60,000 bases of DNA from Apostichopus japonicus (lineage: Eukaryota; Echinodermata; Holothuroidea; Aspidochirotida; Stichopodidae), in contig NC_092577.1 of assembly GCF_037975245.1 (NCBI RefSeq), forward strand, positions 2,567,501-2,627,500, read 5' to 3'. The position numbers and the translations under genes were made by a program. Positions 49,501 through 59,986 of this stretch are shown here, one piece after another (position 1 is the stretch's first letter; each line of letters starts with the position of its first letter). Below the pieces are notes generated by a model. That model saw only the letters and a program-made list of their open reading frames with translations, had not been told where the DNA came from and did not search any database.

Positions 49501-50208
49501 CAAATATCCAGTTATACGAAATATTCTTATTTCTAAAGGGTTTATACGACGGGAATGTGTTCTTTCTTCATGGACATGCATTTTCATTAAGTTATACCCT
49601 TTAATCTTATGCCTAGATGTGATCAGAAAGGTGTTGCCCAATGATTGCTTCAGGCATATTCGTGACTATGTGCTTTTTGCTGAATTTCTTTTGTTTACAG
49701 AAATGCTTTTTTGCTTTCGGATAAACCCTGCTTCATGTTATGCCTAACGGCAAATTAGTCATGTCAGGGTATACGGGTAACAGCTAAATGCTTGACTTGT
49801 ATCGACAATACGTCGTAAATGATATGTGATTTCTACATACATTTCTACATGTATTTCTCATACATTTCTAGGTGGTTAGTGCCATGTAATAAAATGCATG
49901 TCTAATCGCTACTAAGCTTGGCGAAAATGTATGAACTGGGTGGAATGCTATATGGTGAACTGAATATTTAAACCTTACATAGTGAATATTCATGAAACCT
50001 AAGATGTGTACCATAGCGATGAATATTCATGACCCTGTGTACTTCTCTATTTTAATCTTTCAGTTCATTCATTGGCCCAATCGCCGGAAGTTCAGCGTAT
50101 CAGTTACTTGGATTTGCATATTCAACGTCTTTGGCCTCTATCTTGTGCCTCTTCTTTGGCTTCATAATATCCATATTTTACATTTGGAGGACGTTTTCTA
50201 AGACTTGA
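25257..50208 (+). CDS. SLC18B1: SLC18B1-like MFS transporter (12 exons)
   Basis: Joining 25257-25501, 26472-26567, 33089-33162, 34551-34728, 40314-40382, 42163-42250, 44596-44732, 46433-46534, 46918-47015, 47980-48081, 48643-48717 and 50064-50208 gives one open frame of about 469 residues ending in TGA. All junctions are GT/AG. Exon-end phases are 0,0,2,0,0,1,0,0,2,2,2. The product has 12 predicted membrane helices and a short acidic cytoplasmic N-terminus. The stretch VFPQNVAKMIGMVETFSG..PMGGLLYQFGGYELPF matches the equivalent part of vertebrate SLC18B1 (about 456 residues), a vesicular polyamine/H+ antiporter; other SLC18 members carry monoamines or acetylcholine. An Asp in helix 1 (LIMDNASYY) and a degenerate antiporter motif in helix 5 (FGQPMGG, where GP is usual) are visible. 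Substrate is inferred from the family only. The first exon (one base of split codon required) is upstream and unplaced. Confidence 0.9.
26047..26345 (+). mobile_element. CAGGGGAGGATCC-type element
   Basis: It lies in the intron between exons 2 and 3. It starts CAGGGGAGGATCCAG and has the family interior (CTGAGGCG, AATTAGGTCTAAACGCAAGG), then a long G-rich part. The right end is not clear (CACCCTCTG near 26340 is a candidate), and I could not see a matching target duplication. Confidence 0.5.
26472..26567 (+). CDS. SLC18B1: Transporter exon 3: helix 2
   Basis: 32 codons in phase 0, from AKGHNVTEAEIGVIFGSHFL to VVGKF, between acceptor TTTACAG and consensus donor GTGAGT. It carries the loop after helix 1, helix 2 and the start of the loop 2-3 motif (VVGKF, continued by LPVFGTRR in the next exon). 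Confidence 0.9.
26604..28279. mobile_element. hAT-type element, 1.68 kb, with 8-bp TSD
   Basis: The left end reads CAGGGACGTAGCCAGG and the right end, complemented, CAGCGACGTAGCTAGG. The 8 bases ACTATTCT stand directly outside both ends (26596-26603 and 28280-28287), a perfect target duplication of hAT length. No transposase is visible inside, so it is non-autonomous. A second left-end-like sequence (CAGGGGCGTAGCCAA, 27294) and a 163-bp tandem duplication (27704-28015) lie inside, pointing to nesting or internal rearrangement. The insertion point is 36 bp downstream of the exon 3 donor, in a (TTA)n stretch. Confidence 0.85.
27700..28015. repeat. 163-bp tandem duplication
   Basis: The text beginning GCTACAGTTGTATCAAAGAC at 27704 begins again at 27867 with very few changes, and runs through GGCCTATCTTTGTATCTATA and CTACTCTGTAC. 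It lies inside the hAT-type element. The near identity indicates a recent event. Confidence 0.9.
28288..30340. other. Intron 3 interior, no gene seen
   Basis: Intronic sequence of the transporter gene with a short (AAAT)n run at 29325-29350 and poly-T runs. No exon-like segment or paired transposon ends were recognised. Confidence 0.45.
30340..30740. repeat. Old imperfect duplication
   Basis: The block with GGGACAATTT..TGCTAA..CATATCATGCT..AAGGCAC is found around 30340-30420 and again around 30558-30650, offset about 220 bp, with many differences. It appears to be an ancient local duplication inside the intron. Confidence 0.4.
31828..32190. repeat. About 180-bp tandem duplication
   Basis: The words TTAATTACAATATTGCTAAA, GTTTGTATAGTGTTATTTTG and CATAATTATATAAATAAC recur with an offset of about 179 bp (first copy from 31830, second from 32010). 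The copies are diverged by small indels. It is intronic. Confidence 0.85.
33089..33162 (+). CDS. SLC18B1: Transporter exon 4: loop 2-3, helix 3
   Basis: The acceptor TCCTCTTTAG and donor GTGAGT are both good. The exon encodes LPVFGTRRTFLTGLAIGVVT and a few more residues. GTRR is the end of the MFS loop 2-3 signature. It ends with two bases of a split codon. Confidence 0.88.
33300..33525 (-). mobile_element. GGATCC-family element, diverged
   Basis: Read on the minus strand it has CAGGATTTTATACAGAAG and CCAAACGCAAGGTTTTG, then a C-rich stretch. The same words occur at 34036-34080 and in the plus-strand copies at 14886 and 26047. It lies about 140 bp after the exon 4 donor. Confidence 0.45.
33995..34180 (-). 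mobile_element. GGATCC-family element, diverged
   Basis: On the minus strand it reads GCAGGATTTTATACAGAAGG and GGTGCAAAACC, next to a poly-C run (poly-G at 34160-34171 on the plus strand). It is fragmentary and lies in the intron between exons 4 and 5. Confidence 0.4.
34551..34728 (+). CDS. SLC18B1: Transporter exon 5: helices 3-4
   Basis: It encodes the end of helix 3, a loop, and helix 4 (AFFFASLSTECVAAIGSAAT..), ending FPQNVAKMI|GTAAGT. Two acceptors keep phase: ATTGTAG before 34551 and TTTGATAG before 34581. The second has the better pyrimidine tract. The first is preferred because it keeps helix 3 and its loop at family length. Confidence 0.82.
35100..36420. repeat. 124-bp satellite array, about 10 units
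   Basis: The unit is about 124 bp and A-rich. It contains TCAAAATATTTATAAATAGG, GTAACGATGATCATAAATAC and AACTCAAAAATAAATAAACA. Units come in two main types that differ at the middle (ACGAAGAAAAACGAATAAAC with GATGATC, or CAAAGACAAATGAGTAAAC with GATAATC), ordered roughly A-B-A-A-B-A and then variants. The minus strand is open in overlapping short frames (FVFMIIVTFCLF, FFPIYKYFDFFG) only because the unit has few stops and its length is not a multiple of three. It sits in the intron between exons 5 and 6. Confidence 0.92.
36480..38940. other. Intron 5 interior, no gene seen
   Basis: Intronic sequence. A 144-codon open frame at 36815-37249 has no recognisable domain and no splice or homology support. 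A 16-base poly-C run lies at about 38092-38108, and a GTCTGTCT run at about 38840-38862. Confidence 0.4.
38949..39207. mobile_element. AACGTT-rich MITE-like element
   Basis: The left end reads GAACACAAAACGTTAT and the right end, complemented, GCAAACACAAAAACGTTT, a loose terminal inverted repeat. The interior is built from repeated ATAACGTTTT and AAAACGTT words. It ends 13 bp before the hAT MITE at 39221. No target duplication could be identified. Confidence 0.5.
39221..39756. mobile_element. hAT MITE with perfect 8-bp TSD
   Basis: 536 bp. It begins CAGGGGTTCCCTAAC and ends, complemented, CAGGGTTTCCCTAAC. The 8 bases CCTTACAC flank it exactly on both sides (39213-39220 and 39757-39764). Subterminal GGGGGTTCGTGG words appear near the right end. 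There is no transposase, so it is a non-autonomous hAT-superfamily insertion in the intron between exons 5 and 6. The perfect TSD suggests it is not very old, and the right side holds a 13-base poly-G run. Confidence 0.93.
40314..40382 (+). CDS. SLC18B1: Transporter exon 6: helix 5
   Basis: 23 codons in phase 0 (GMVETFSGIACLFGQPMGGL then LYQ) between TTTTTCTCTGAAG and CAG|GTAAGG. It carries the antiporter-type motif of helix 5, with Gln in the place where Gly-Pro is usual. Confidence 0.92.
40440..40738 (+). mobile_element. tRNA-derived SINE, near full length
   Basis: The tRNA-like head has an A-box (TGGCCAATTGGCTAAGG) and a B-box (GGTTCGAATCC). A body follows with TGTCCTTGGGCAAGATGC and GCCTCTCTCCACCCAGG, and a 3' end TATAAAGCGCTATATAAA leads into an A-rich tail. 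The head could fold as a tRNA with a CTT (Lys-like) anticodon position, but it has lost acceptor-stem pairing and runs on into SINE sequence, so it is not a tRNA gene. It inserted about 58 bp after the exon 6 donor. Confidence 0.9.
41097..41172 (+). mobile_element. SINE 3'-end remnant
   Basis: AGCGCTGTGATCTTTTGTAG, then AGCGCTCTATCAAATAC, then an (AAT)n tail, resembles the 3' part of the SINE at 40440 (GTAAAG..AGCGCTATATAAA). The head and body are missing. Confidence 0.5.
41620..42100. repeat. TTG-rich 150-160-bp repeat
   Basis: Two clear copies, plus a decayed third, of a unit containing TTTTATTCTGTATTGTATTG, ATATGTATGTGTTGTTTG, AAGACGTTTGTATTGTTTCG and GGTATGTATCTATTG. They start at about 41646, 41806 and 41955. 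The forward frame reads as hydrophobic VLFVFIV peptide, an effect of the base composition. The array ends about 60 bp before exon 7. Confidence 0.88.
42163..42250 (+). CDS. SLC18B1: Transporter exon 7: helix 6
   Basis: The acceptor TATTTCCTACAG is followed by FGGYELPFLAFGAITLICLV and the rest of helix 6. The exon ends one base into a Glu codon at donor GTAAGT. Confidence 0.92.
42735..43331. repeat. 20-bp minisatellite, about 30 units
   Basis: The unit is TGCCTTACCCCTCCCGTCGA, with variants CCCGACAA, CTCGTCGA and TATCGTCAA at its end and TGTC or TACC at its start. Units come in pairs and triplets of variants, suggesting higher-order copying. The unit contains no stop in any forward frame, so all three forward frames stay open for 340 to 590 bp with a 20-residue period (MPYPSRQCLTPPVDALPLPT). 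This is intron 7 of the transporter gene, and nothing suggests translation. Confidence 0.95.
43340..44595. other. Intron 7 interior, no gene seen
   Basis: Ordinary AT-rich intronic sequence between the 20-bp minisatellite and exon 8. No further repeat or exon was recognised. Confidence 0.45.
44596..44732 (+). CDS. SLC18B1: Transporter exon 8: central loop, helix 7
   Basis: The acceptor TTTTGCAG is followed by EKTSSSPGSLRELIRIRD, the cytoplasmic loop between the two halves, then helix 7 (VYPICLFVFVVAFCDGFLQP). The donor GAG|GTACAT is weaker than others in the gene and directly abuts a 9-bp repeat. Without splicing the frame would stay open for about 94 further codons. Confidence 0.88.
44737..44955. 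repeat. 9-bp GTGTTACGC tandem repeat
   Basis: This starts as three perfect GTGTTACGC units and degenerates into GTGTTGCGC, GTGTTACAT and ATTGCGCGT words over about 220 bp, ending in a short TA run. It begins 5 bases after the exon 8 donor. The unit length is a multiple of three, so read-through would give an in-frame Val-Leu-Arg repeat. Confidence 0.9.
45295..45480. repeat. Interspersed repeat shared with 52010
   Basis: GGCAGCGCGACATGGCCCG, then TGGTTCAGTCGAGGG and TTGTTTCATTGATT, correspond to GATGGCGCGCCGCATATT, TGGTCCAGTCAAGGG and TTGTTCATTAAT at 52050-52115. It belongs to an unidentified dispersed family and is next to a poly-G run. Confidence 0.45.
46433..46534 (+). CDS. SLC18B1: Transporter exon 9: helix 8
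   Basis: 34 codons in phase 0, LDLSAASVGVLFLLQGIVYT to ADSNG, between a strong pyrimidine tract ending TTTTAAG and donor GTAAGT. GWIADSNG corresponds to the loop 8-9 signature that mirrors loop 2-3 in MFS proteins. Confidence 0.92.
46918..47015 (+). CDS. SLC18B1: Transporter exon 10: helix 9
   Basis: It encodes SYLNKPMALTGVFIISISFL and MGPSPIFSLTS, then two bases of a Glu codon, before donor GTGAGT. The acceptor is CCTTTTACAG. Confidence 0.9.
47050..47950. other. Intron 10 interior, no gene seen
   Basis: Intron between exons 10 and 11. It holds no recognisable repeat boundaries and no coding segment. Confidence 0.45.
47980..48081 (+). CDS. SLC18B1: Transporter exon 11: helix 10
   Basis: After TTTTTTTAG it completes the Glu codon and encodes SMQTPVLAVGLSLMGVGLAM then AYVPTYPELIGAA. 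The conserved P-T-x-P-E pattern at the end of helix 10 is characteristic of this subfamily. The donor is GTGAGT. Confidence 0.92.
48220..48500. other. GC-richer intronic block, possible repeat
   Basis: This block in the intron between exons 11 and 12 is clearly richer in CpG than the rest of the intron (GGGCGGACTAACGTTTGGGG on the left, GGCCCATCAATGACCCATTT on the right). It may be an inserted element, but I could not pair its ends. Confidence 0.3.
48643..48717 (+). CDS. SLC18B1: Transporter exon 12: loop, helix 11 start
   Basis: The acceptor TTTATTTCAG is followed by DNGMVNDLKTQGVAAGLSMA and LFSL, ending two bases into a Gly codon at GTAAGT. Confidence 0.92.
49431..49547. repeat. 58-bp tandem duplication
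   Basis: CATCTTCGCTCGCAAATATC and the following text to GGGTTTATA occur twice, starting at 49431 and 49489, with one base difference seen. It is a recent duplication in the intron between exons 12 and 13. Confidence 0.92.
50064..50208 (+). CDS. SLC18B1: Transporter exon 13: helices 11-12, stop
   Basis: The acceptor AATCTTTCAG completes Gly and is followed by SFIGPIAGSSAYQLLGFAYS and helix 12 (ILCLFFGFIISIFYIW). It ends WRTFSKT and TGA at 50206-50208. The cytoplasmic tail is very short compared with the vertebrate protein. A polyadenylation signal AATAAA follows at 50501-50506. Confidence 0.92.
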
Positions 50209-50500
50209 AGCAACAAAGTGTCGATCATCAACTGGATTATGCAAAATGTGTGAAGAAAAAATTCCAAAAACCATTTTATTTGTCTTCACAAATTCATTAA
50301 TGTGGTCTTTCACAATTTACCATCGTTTGACGTTAATAACATGATTAGCGTGATTGAAGAAGAGGAAAACAGAGAAAAGTAGAAAGAAATGATAACAACA
50401 AAGCTTGAATGAGAGAGACAAGTTATGTTGCTCCAAGATTCGGAAAGTCATATGCTGGATTATAGCTGTTTACAGGTACTCTAGTTATAATACAAGACAA

Positions 50501-50506
50501 AATAAA
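50501..50506 (+). terminator. Polyadenylation signal of transporter gene
   Basis: AATAAA lies 293 bases after the transporter stop codon and is the first perfect signal in the 3' flank, so a 3' UTR of about 310 bases is likely. Confidence 0.5.
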
Positions 50507-50654
50507 TATGTTTAAACTAGAGAGCCTGGCGTTTCGATCAGAGGCTGACTGAAACGAAACGATTAAGAACAATGAATAGAGCAACAATAGAAACAACAAT
50601 AGAGAGGAAAGATGAAAGGAAAGAGCGATGAGAGGATTAAAGGCAGTGGAGGTA

Positions 50655-50848
50655 AACTCTGCGGGGTGTAACAATAGGTTTAAGGCCTGTTGAGATAAAC
50701 TTGAGGGGGTGTAACAATGGGTGTAAGGGCTGTAGAGATAACTCTGAGGGGTGTAACAATGGGATTACGGGCTGTAAAGATAAATCTTAACGGGTTGTAA
50801 CAATGGGATTAAGGGCTGTCAAGATAAACTTGAGGGGTTGTAACAATG
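50655..50848. repeat. 44-bp tandem array, about 4-5 units
   Basis: The unit resembles GAGGGGTGTAACAATGGGAT-TAAGGGCTGTAAAGATAAACTT. The word TGTAACAAT recurs at about 44-bp spacing. It lies just downstream of the transporter polyadenylation signal. Confidence 0.88.
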
Positions 50849-50869
50849 CATTACTTTGTATACAACAAA

Positions 50870-52140
50870 TACCTAAAGATCAACTATCAATGCATCTCTG
50901 GATTATTGTATTCATCTCGCTTATCATCCTCACACACACATATTAAAAGTTGGTATAAACACAGTTGGTTTGGACCGAGGAGACTGCTACACCCTCCCAT
51001 CCTTCAACTACATGGGGCATCGTCTTCAATGCCCTCAGGACCACATACCTACTTTTACAGAATCCTACATCCGCCTCTGCAGAGACATATCCGATCCACA
51101 AATTAATCCGATTAACACTTGCTTACATGTCGCTTTTCAAACTTAAATTTAAGTTTAATATTTTATTAAGTTATGCAGCTGATTTATGATATCACAAATT
51201 CATATTTATCTCAAAGTTTAGTTTCATACCGAAAGATTGTTTAATAAAACCAAGTTCAGGCAACTGGAACAAGCATGTTATCCTTTCTTGTTATCTCTCC
51301 TACTTCTTGCCCAATTCAAATGACTTTTGAGGTTATTATTTCAGTTTATTTTCGATCTTATTTTTTCGGATGACAAATGCAGCTCGTAAGGTGAATTTTT
51401 TTAATTCTTTTTTTTTTTTTTAAAGAAATTACCCAAAAAGTTATACATTTTTGCAAGACATCTCAGTGGCTGTTGGAATGTGCCGATAAGGCGTAGGCGG
51501 TTGACGAAAAGATAAGACTCCAAACTAAATTAAATAGTTGTCTATTGCTTCACGTTCAGTTGGTGCAATATAAGGTAAGCGGTGTGTTGCACCCGAACCG
51601 AATTGTACAGTTGCTTATAATAGCGTTTTCGACTTGAATATATTGCGCATTTATATGCATCCGTGTTATAACATGATAACACGTGTTATGCTAGAGGCAC
51701 ATTTTATTGCGGCCTGTGTTAAAAAAATATATATATATAAAAATATAAAAACATATACAAAATACAAAATATATAAATATTTTATATTATAAAGAAAAAT
51801 AATAAATAAATATAAAAAAAATAAAAATAAATATAATACCACTACGATTTACTGTATTGTATCTTTAACATATCTAGCTCTCGCATGCTCCCTAAACATA
51901 ACACGTGTTAGTGTGTTATAACACCCTGGCATATAAATGCATAATATGCTATACGTTAAGAACAAATATAAGCTCACACCTTTTCGGCTTGGGTGGGTAT
52001 TTTAGGTATGTCAACCAGCGGTGACCGCAAAAGAGGAGGAGAGGGGGAGGATGGCGCGCCGCATATTCCCCATCGTCTATCAGGGAAGATGGTCCAGTCA
52101 AGGGAATTTGTTCATTAATATAAAAAAATATATGCCCTTT
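50870..52140. other. Intergenic, no gene seen
   Basis: AT-rich sequence with a poly-T run (51408-51421) and a 120-bp A/T-only stretch (51720-51838). The right end carries the repeat shared with 45295. Confidence 0.45.
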
Positions 52141-52279
52141 TAGACATTAATTAACATCAAGTATGACTGACAAACAGTTTCCCCTTATTTTTTTGGGGGG
52201 GGGGGGGAGGGGGAGAAAACGTTTACTATTTGCCCTTATTAGCACTGACATTAGGAAAGGCCCTAGCCCTTGGCCCAAA

Positions 52280-52496
52280 CTCTTTGACAATTTTTTCTTC
52301 AACTCTAACAAGACTTCAAATATGACAATATCGTAATATCCTGATTTATGAAAGAAAATACCTGACAATTTTTTTTCTTCAACTTTAACAAGACTTCACA
52401 TATGACAATATCGTAAGATCCTAATTTATGAAAGAAAATACCACTTCCTTTTTGTCTTCGGTTGGGGCAACCGAATGCAAGGCAGAATTCTGGCAT
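52280..52496 (-). pseudogene. THAP zinc-finger fragment, duplicated
   Basis: On the minus strand an ATG at 52496 opens MPEFCLAFGCPNRRQKGSGI then FFHK. The C..C spacing followed by N-R and F-H is the start of a THAP (C2CH) DNA-binding domain, found in THAP proteins and P-element-like transposases. The later Cys-His pair and the AVPTIF motif that complete the domain are absent. The part from GIFFHK onward is duplicated in tandem: GIFFHKLGSYDIVICEVLL, then GIFFHKSGYYDIVIFEVLL about 80 bp further on. It is probably a broken exon or transposon relic. Confidence 0.6.
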
Positions 52497-52499
52497 GTT

Positions 52500-55400
52500 T
52501 ACATTTTGGTAAGTTGGTATTAACATTATTGTGCTGAAATTGACAGTGAGCTTAAGAACGACTTTCGCATCTTGCGCAATTTGCCAGATTTGGTAATGAC
52601 CACGGAATCTCCATGTTGGCACATGTCTTTTAACCTTCCGCACCATCCCAAAACAGGAGTGGTCGAGCAGGGGGTGCGTGGGAATAGCTCCTTAGTCCTT
52701 CCCCTCCATCAGTGGTAGCAAAAACTTAAAATGGAGAAGCACTAATTTTCCATATGTGTAAAAAGGAGTGCCTCTTCCGTTGAAAGTTGAAAGGAAGCTG
52801 GCAAAGAAAAATGCACAGAGGTGTTCCTTTTGTCATGGCGTGTTGAGGTAATGTTGTGGTTTACTCAATCGTATTCAATTTATGCATGTTCCACTTACTG
52901 CCCTCCGAAGATTTGCTCCCCCTCCCCCTCTTACCCCCCCTCCCTCCCCTCCCAAACCACATCATCGTCCACCGCCTCTGATCCCAATTCTCATCCAGAA
53001 AATAAATGTCGATCACCTTGGACTCATTATTTTGATTACCAAACGTATAGTCACAGCATCTGTCACAGTTGCTTTAATGTTAGTTCTGTTTCCGTCGACC
53101 ATTCGTGTAAACGATCAATTTAACTCTTAAAGGGATATGCTCGATATCAGCCAGAAACTGTAACACGATGTACACAAAGTAATCAACGTTACAACGTCAA
53201 TGCCCTATCGCAACCAATTTTGTTTTGCCAACTCCCTCCCTTCCTCTCCCCACCCCCTCCCCCTCTCTCTTTATGTACTTCTTTTAGTTTCTTCCTCTTT
53301 AAGAAACAAAAGAGTTATTTACTCTTTGAATAGTCAATAAATGTCAATAGAGTGGAGATCGTTATAACCTGAATATATATTAACCATTCAATCAATACTG
53401 CTTGCTTTACAAAGGGAATCATATTCCTACAAAACAGTTACCGCTCTTATTGGCTTATGTCTTAAAAACGGCTGTTTCTAACAGAAATATTGTTCCCTTT
53501 GAACGATATCATTGATTAAATGACAGTAATGGAAACTGGAGCAAGGTTTGTAGAGATCTCAGTATATATAAGCGAGTCACTTGTGATAAGATTTTTAAGT
53601 TCTTTTTAATGGCTGTACTGCTTATTAAACTGCTCATCATAGATGTGAGTTTGCCAACATGCTAATTCTGCAATATAAAATGTGTGCGTGTGTGTGCCAA
53701 TATGACCAACCTAAATATGGATTCAATATGTGTTCAACAAATTGTGTTCAACAAACAAATGGTGTTTCCTTCAAGATGCACCTATGAAATCACAGATTTA
53801 ATTTGACAAAAAGACAGTCTCTGACACAACTTTGAAAGCATGATACATCACAAAACAGTGCGATTTCTACTGGTTGCTTTGGGTCTCAGAGGGTTTCTGT
53901 TTTTTGGTCTCAAACATATATTTATAACAAACTCAGCCAGTACGATAAATGTCAGACCTATGGTAGTACGCCTATATTTGATGTACCTCAGTGACTACAC
54001 ACGTCACATGGTTAATAGTCAAATAGCTTACGATAACATACCAAACAAGCATGTCATTAAGACATAACACATGCGAGCCCTGAAATAAATATGTGTATAG
54101 AATAAACTCATGGTGTGTTGAGAATCGTATTCCTGACAGCCAGAGTTACATATATTTTTAAGTACTGAACGAGGAAGAATCCTGGTGACGTTCGCAAAAC
54201 CACTTCGTAGCTATTTATAGTTGTCAATGCAATAGTGAAATATCTTTTATATCATAATAAGATATATAAATCACAACATGAACATAGATATATAAGTATT
54301 GATTAATATTCGTCAATATTGTAATGTGCATTTGAAACATATGGCGGGTCTTGATTGGTTAATACAGCTATGTTTGTTCCGAACTCACTCCTTAAATGCA
54401 CAACGATTTACGCTCGAAAATCAATGCATATTGTCTTGTGTTTCAGGAATCGATGATATTTTAAAAGGAAGCTTAAAGAATGTGCTTTGCCCTTGAACTG
54501 TGTGCTGCTTTAGTCACGTGTCACTGAACATCATGGTGTACCGTTATGAAGTTAACGCACATCTCTGTATTGATATTATTATAATACAACCTAACCTAAA
54601 TTAGAAACGTTTCATAACAATCTTTCATACCAAATCATGTTTCCATCTGTAGGCGTGTTTTTGTCAGCCTGTTAGATTGTTGTATTGGGAAAAACAAAGC
54701 CATCGATAAAATCCTTAAAAGAATTATCTGGTAGCCCTTATAAGTTACTTTATAAAACGATAAATAATTTTCCAAAAATGTTTTCAAAGTATGAGAACGC
54801 TGATATTGCGTTTGACAGAGAAAATATTTTTAATCGTTTAGGATGGAAATTTCAAATATACTTTGAACAGTAGAAAACGTGACGTCAACTTCTCAAATAC
54901 AGATCGCGCCATAACCCACGCTCAATAAAGTTCCTACAGTAATCACAACAAAAACAGCGTTTTAATACAGATTAATTTCTTCCTTAATTTTCGGTGAAAT
55001 TTCTTATAAAATACATAGCCTATGTTATTAAAAAAATCGTTGAGTCGTCATATAGGGAGTGCATCGGTGATTTCGTGACTATTGGGTAACAAGAGGTAAG
55101 TTTGAACAGTAGACTCCTCTCGGTAGGCTACTATATACATTCTACTCTGACATCGATTTCGCCAAGTTTCATCTTTCGATGTTCCAATACTTTTCAAGCT
55201 TCCTTATACTGTAAATTTGATCCGTGAATTTATTTAGGCTATTTCGAAGAACTGTTCATGAACTGTGGTTTGAGTGAGCGAGTGTATTATGTGCAACGCT
55301 ATATGTATGTACCAACTGGGCATGGTAGGCTGTATATACGTACATTCGCGATGTGTACGTATAATAGGCAATCACCTGTGCGTGTATACGCGAGAGTGTG

Positions 55401-55670
55401 ATTGCTGCGGAAATGGGAGTGCTAACTTCAAGTCGCTCGATTTGCCTATTTGCCTGCACTACGTCATTCACCAAATCGAACAAACGGTAATTTTGGTGAG
55501 AAACTGAAGAATTTGAAAACCAGATTTCTAGAAGAAGAAAACGTCGAATGGGGACAATTTTCACATGGTCAGAAAGAGTAAAATTAGAACTATGAGGACA
55601 ATGTATCCAAATCTTCCACCAGACAATTCCTTCAAGGCAAAGAAAAGAATACACTCTTGCTGTTTAGTAG
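52500..55670. other. Intergenic, no confident gene
   Basis: This contains pyrimidine-rich stretches (52915-52965 and 53225-53290) and several short open frames without recognisable domains. A perfect TGACGTCA lies at 54880-54887. Confidence 0.4.
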
Positions 55671-55673
55671 GTA

Positions 55674-55955
<282 letters not shown>

Positions 55956-55959
55956 ATAG

Positions 55960-57030
55960 GAATAAAAAACGTTTGATAAATAATAACAAGTCTCAATTGT
56001 CCTTAACGGGGATTCCATGGATAAAATTGCTAGGGTGTTCAACGTAAAAAGAGAGTCAATAAATATACGAGAAGGAAAACTTTTCAATGGAGTTAGTAAG
56101 TTCGATAACACGATAACATAGAGTCCATTTATTGAAAGAAACTGTCTTCTATCTAAACTACATTCTGGGTTTCTTTTTACGATACAAAATAAAAACCTGA
56201 AATGACTTAGTTGCACAAGCATTGCACATGATATAATACTCAAATGATTTTACACAGAATATTCAAAATAAATAAAAAAAAAAGCCAAACCTTTGCTGTT
56301 ATACTGCGCCTACACGAATGCTGAACAAAGTACTATACAATATATGGTTAAAGTATAAGCTAGTTTCGACTAATATGGCATATGTGTGTTGACACAAAGT
56401 GAATGATGACATTGGATCTCATGGTCCAAGCGGTTGTAATCGAATATATACAATTTGTGATATAGATCTGTTAGTATAACTTTGTCGTGAACCCCCCCCC
56501 CCCCCCATATATACCATTAAGTGTAGTTATTACACATAGGGAGGTGTTTCCTCAAAAGCTCACCACTTCTTTCACTTATACCATCTCTAGTTACACTCAT
56601 TGACAATTAAAATTGAGAAAATAGTGATTTACAGTTAAGTCGTAACAGCAATAATCGTGTTTAGGAAAGCCAAAAATATATTAAAGTATAAAAAGAACAC
56701 AATTTAGAGCAAGGCTTTATTTAACCCTTGTGAAAAAAATTATGTACATCACTGTATTGTATGACATATATCTCCTAGCCATACCTCATGCATGCATACC
56801 TCATAGGGTATTTAAAACTCATCTCTAGTAAGAAGTTTCTAGAAGCAGCCAATTCTACCCCCACCGCCCCCCTTTCATGATGACTTAATTATTTTAAAAT
56901 TATATTATGTAACATTTCTCCTCGTTTCCCTCATGAAAACGACTTCCTACCAAAACAGGTGTTTGATGATTAAAACATATGCTCAAAATAAGCTAAAATC
57001 CTCTCTTGATAAGCTAGATTTCAAAAACTG
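55960..57030. other. Intergenic, no gene seen
   Basis: AT-rich non-coding sequence with a 15-base poly-C run at about 56491-56506. Confidence 0.45.
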
Positions 57031-57299
57031 TGAGGCCGTGGGCTCTGGCAGAGGGAGGGGGCCCTCGGTCTAGGAACCCGTTAGCTGGAGGGGTTTACTC
57101 TCAGGGAGTGTTTTATTTTTGTGATTAGTCACTCCTGATGTGTACGCTGGTTTTGACAGGGCTGGGAGAGTCAGTGTATAGTCAGCTCCCTTTACCATGG
57201 TTGGTTGTTGGTTAATTTTTGTATGCTATACATTCTGAGTAATTTGCACCTTTTTGAGTTTTCGCCATATTATTCATCTTTATATATCCGCCATCCTGC

Positions 57300-57783
57300 A
57301 GGATCTGCTCGATCAGGCTTGACCGCCCCCTCCCCACTCCCGCCCAATTGTAACACACTGCAACTGTGAGGACTCACATCCTGCTCATCAGTACTTCCAG
57401 TTCTTGCCCTCTGGTAAAAGGTTGCGTACATTCAGAGTATCAAAGAGGCTCACAAATAGTCATTATCCTGATCTTGTAAAAATATATAATATACATAATG
57501 CCCGCTGATTGGTTCTAGTCTTGCCTTCACGTTTTAGCCACTGCTTCTTATTGTGAAATATGCTATATTTGTTATACTTTTTTTACCTCTGAATACTCTT
57601 TTTATATCATGAGCAGTATACATAGTACCCTTTTATATCCTTTACCTAGTCATACGAATTGTTTACATTTTTATTTATTGTCTTAATCGTTTCATTGTTT
57701 TCGCTTGAGCTCCTGTTTTCATCCAATTTCCACTGTATATATTCTATCCAATGGCTGAATAAATATCTATCTATCTATTTATA
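57300..57783 (+). mobile_element. LINE 3' end (CR1/L2-like)
   Basis: The frame ending at the TGA at 57506-57508 reads HQYFQFLPSGKRLRTFRVSK, RLTNSHYPDLVK and IYNIHNAR. This is the conserved tail of the second reading frame of CR1/L2-type non-LTR retrotransposons (LPSGxRxR..L.NS..P..V). About 250 bp of 3' UTR follows, ending ATGGCTGAATAAATATCTAT with a short (ATCT)n tail, as such elements usually do. The 5' boundary is uncertain. No reverse-transcriptase core is present, so this is a typical 5'-truncated dead copy. Confidence 0.8.
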
Positions 57784-58116
57784 TCCTCCGTTTTGCTAAG
57801 AAATTGACAATACATGGGATTGCGTTTCAAGAGTATATATGTGAGAGAGCACAGAAATAGAACATGGGACAAATAGCACACATTTTCAAACAAAAAAAAG
57901 TAATCAAACGAAACATAACTTTAACATGAACAAAGCGACACACTTGTAACTCGATCATTACATGTTAATTTAATGGCATCAATTAACCATGTTTACATAC
58001 CAACAGAACCGCTCATAGACACGTACAAATGAAAAAATATCTTCACTTAGCTCAGAAAAGGGAATATTTTTTACATTATCCGATGTATTTTACCATTTTA
58101 AATTTATCAGTAATAA

Positions 58117-59986
<1,870 letters not shown>

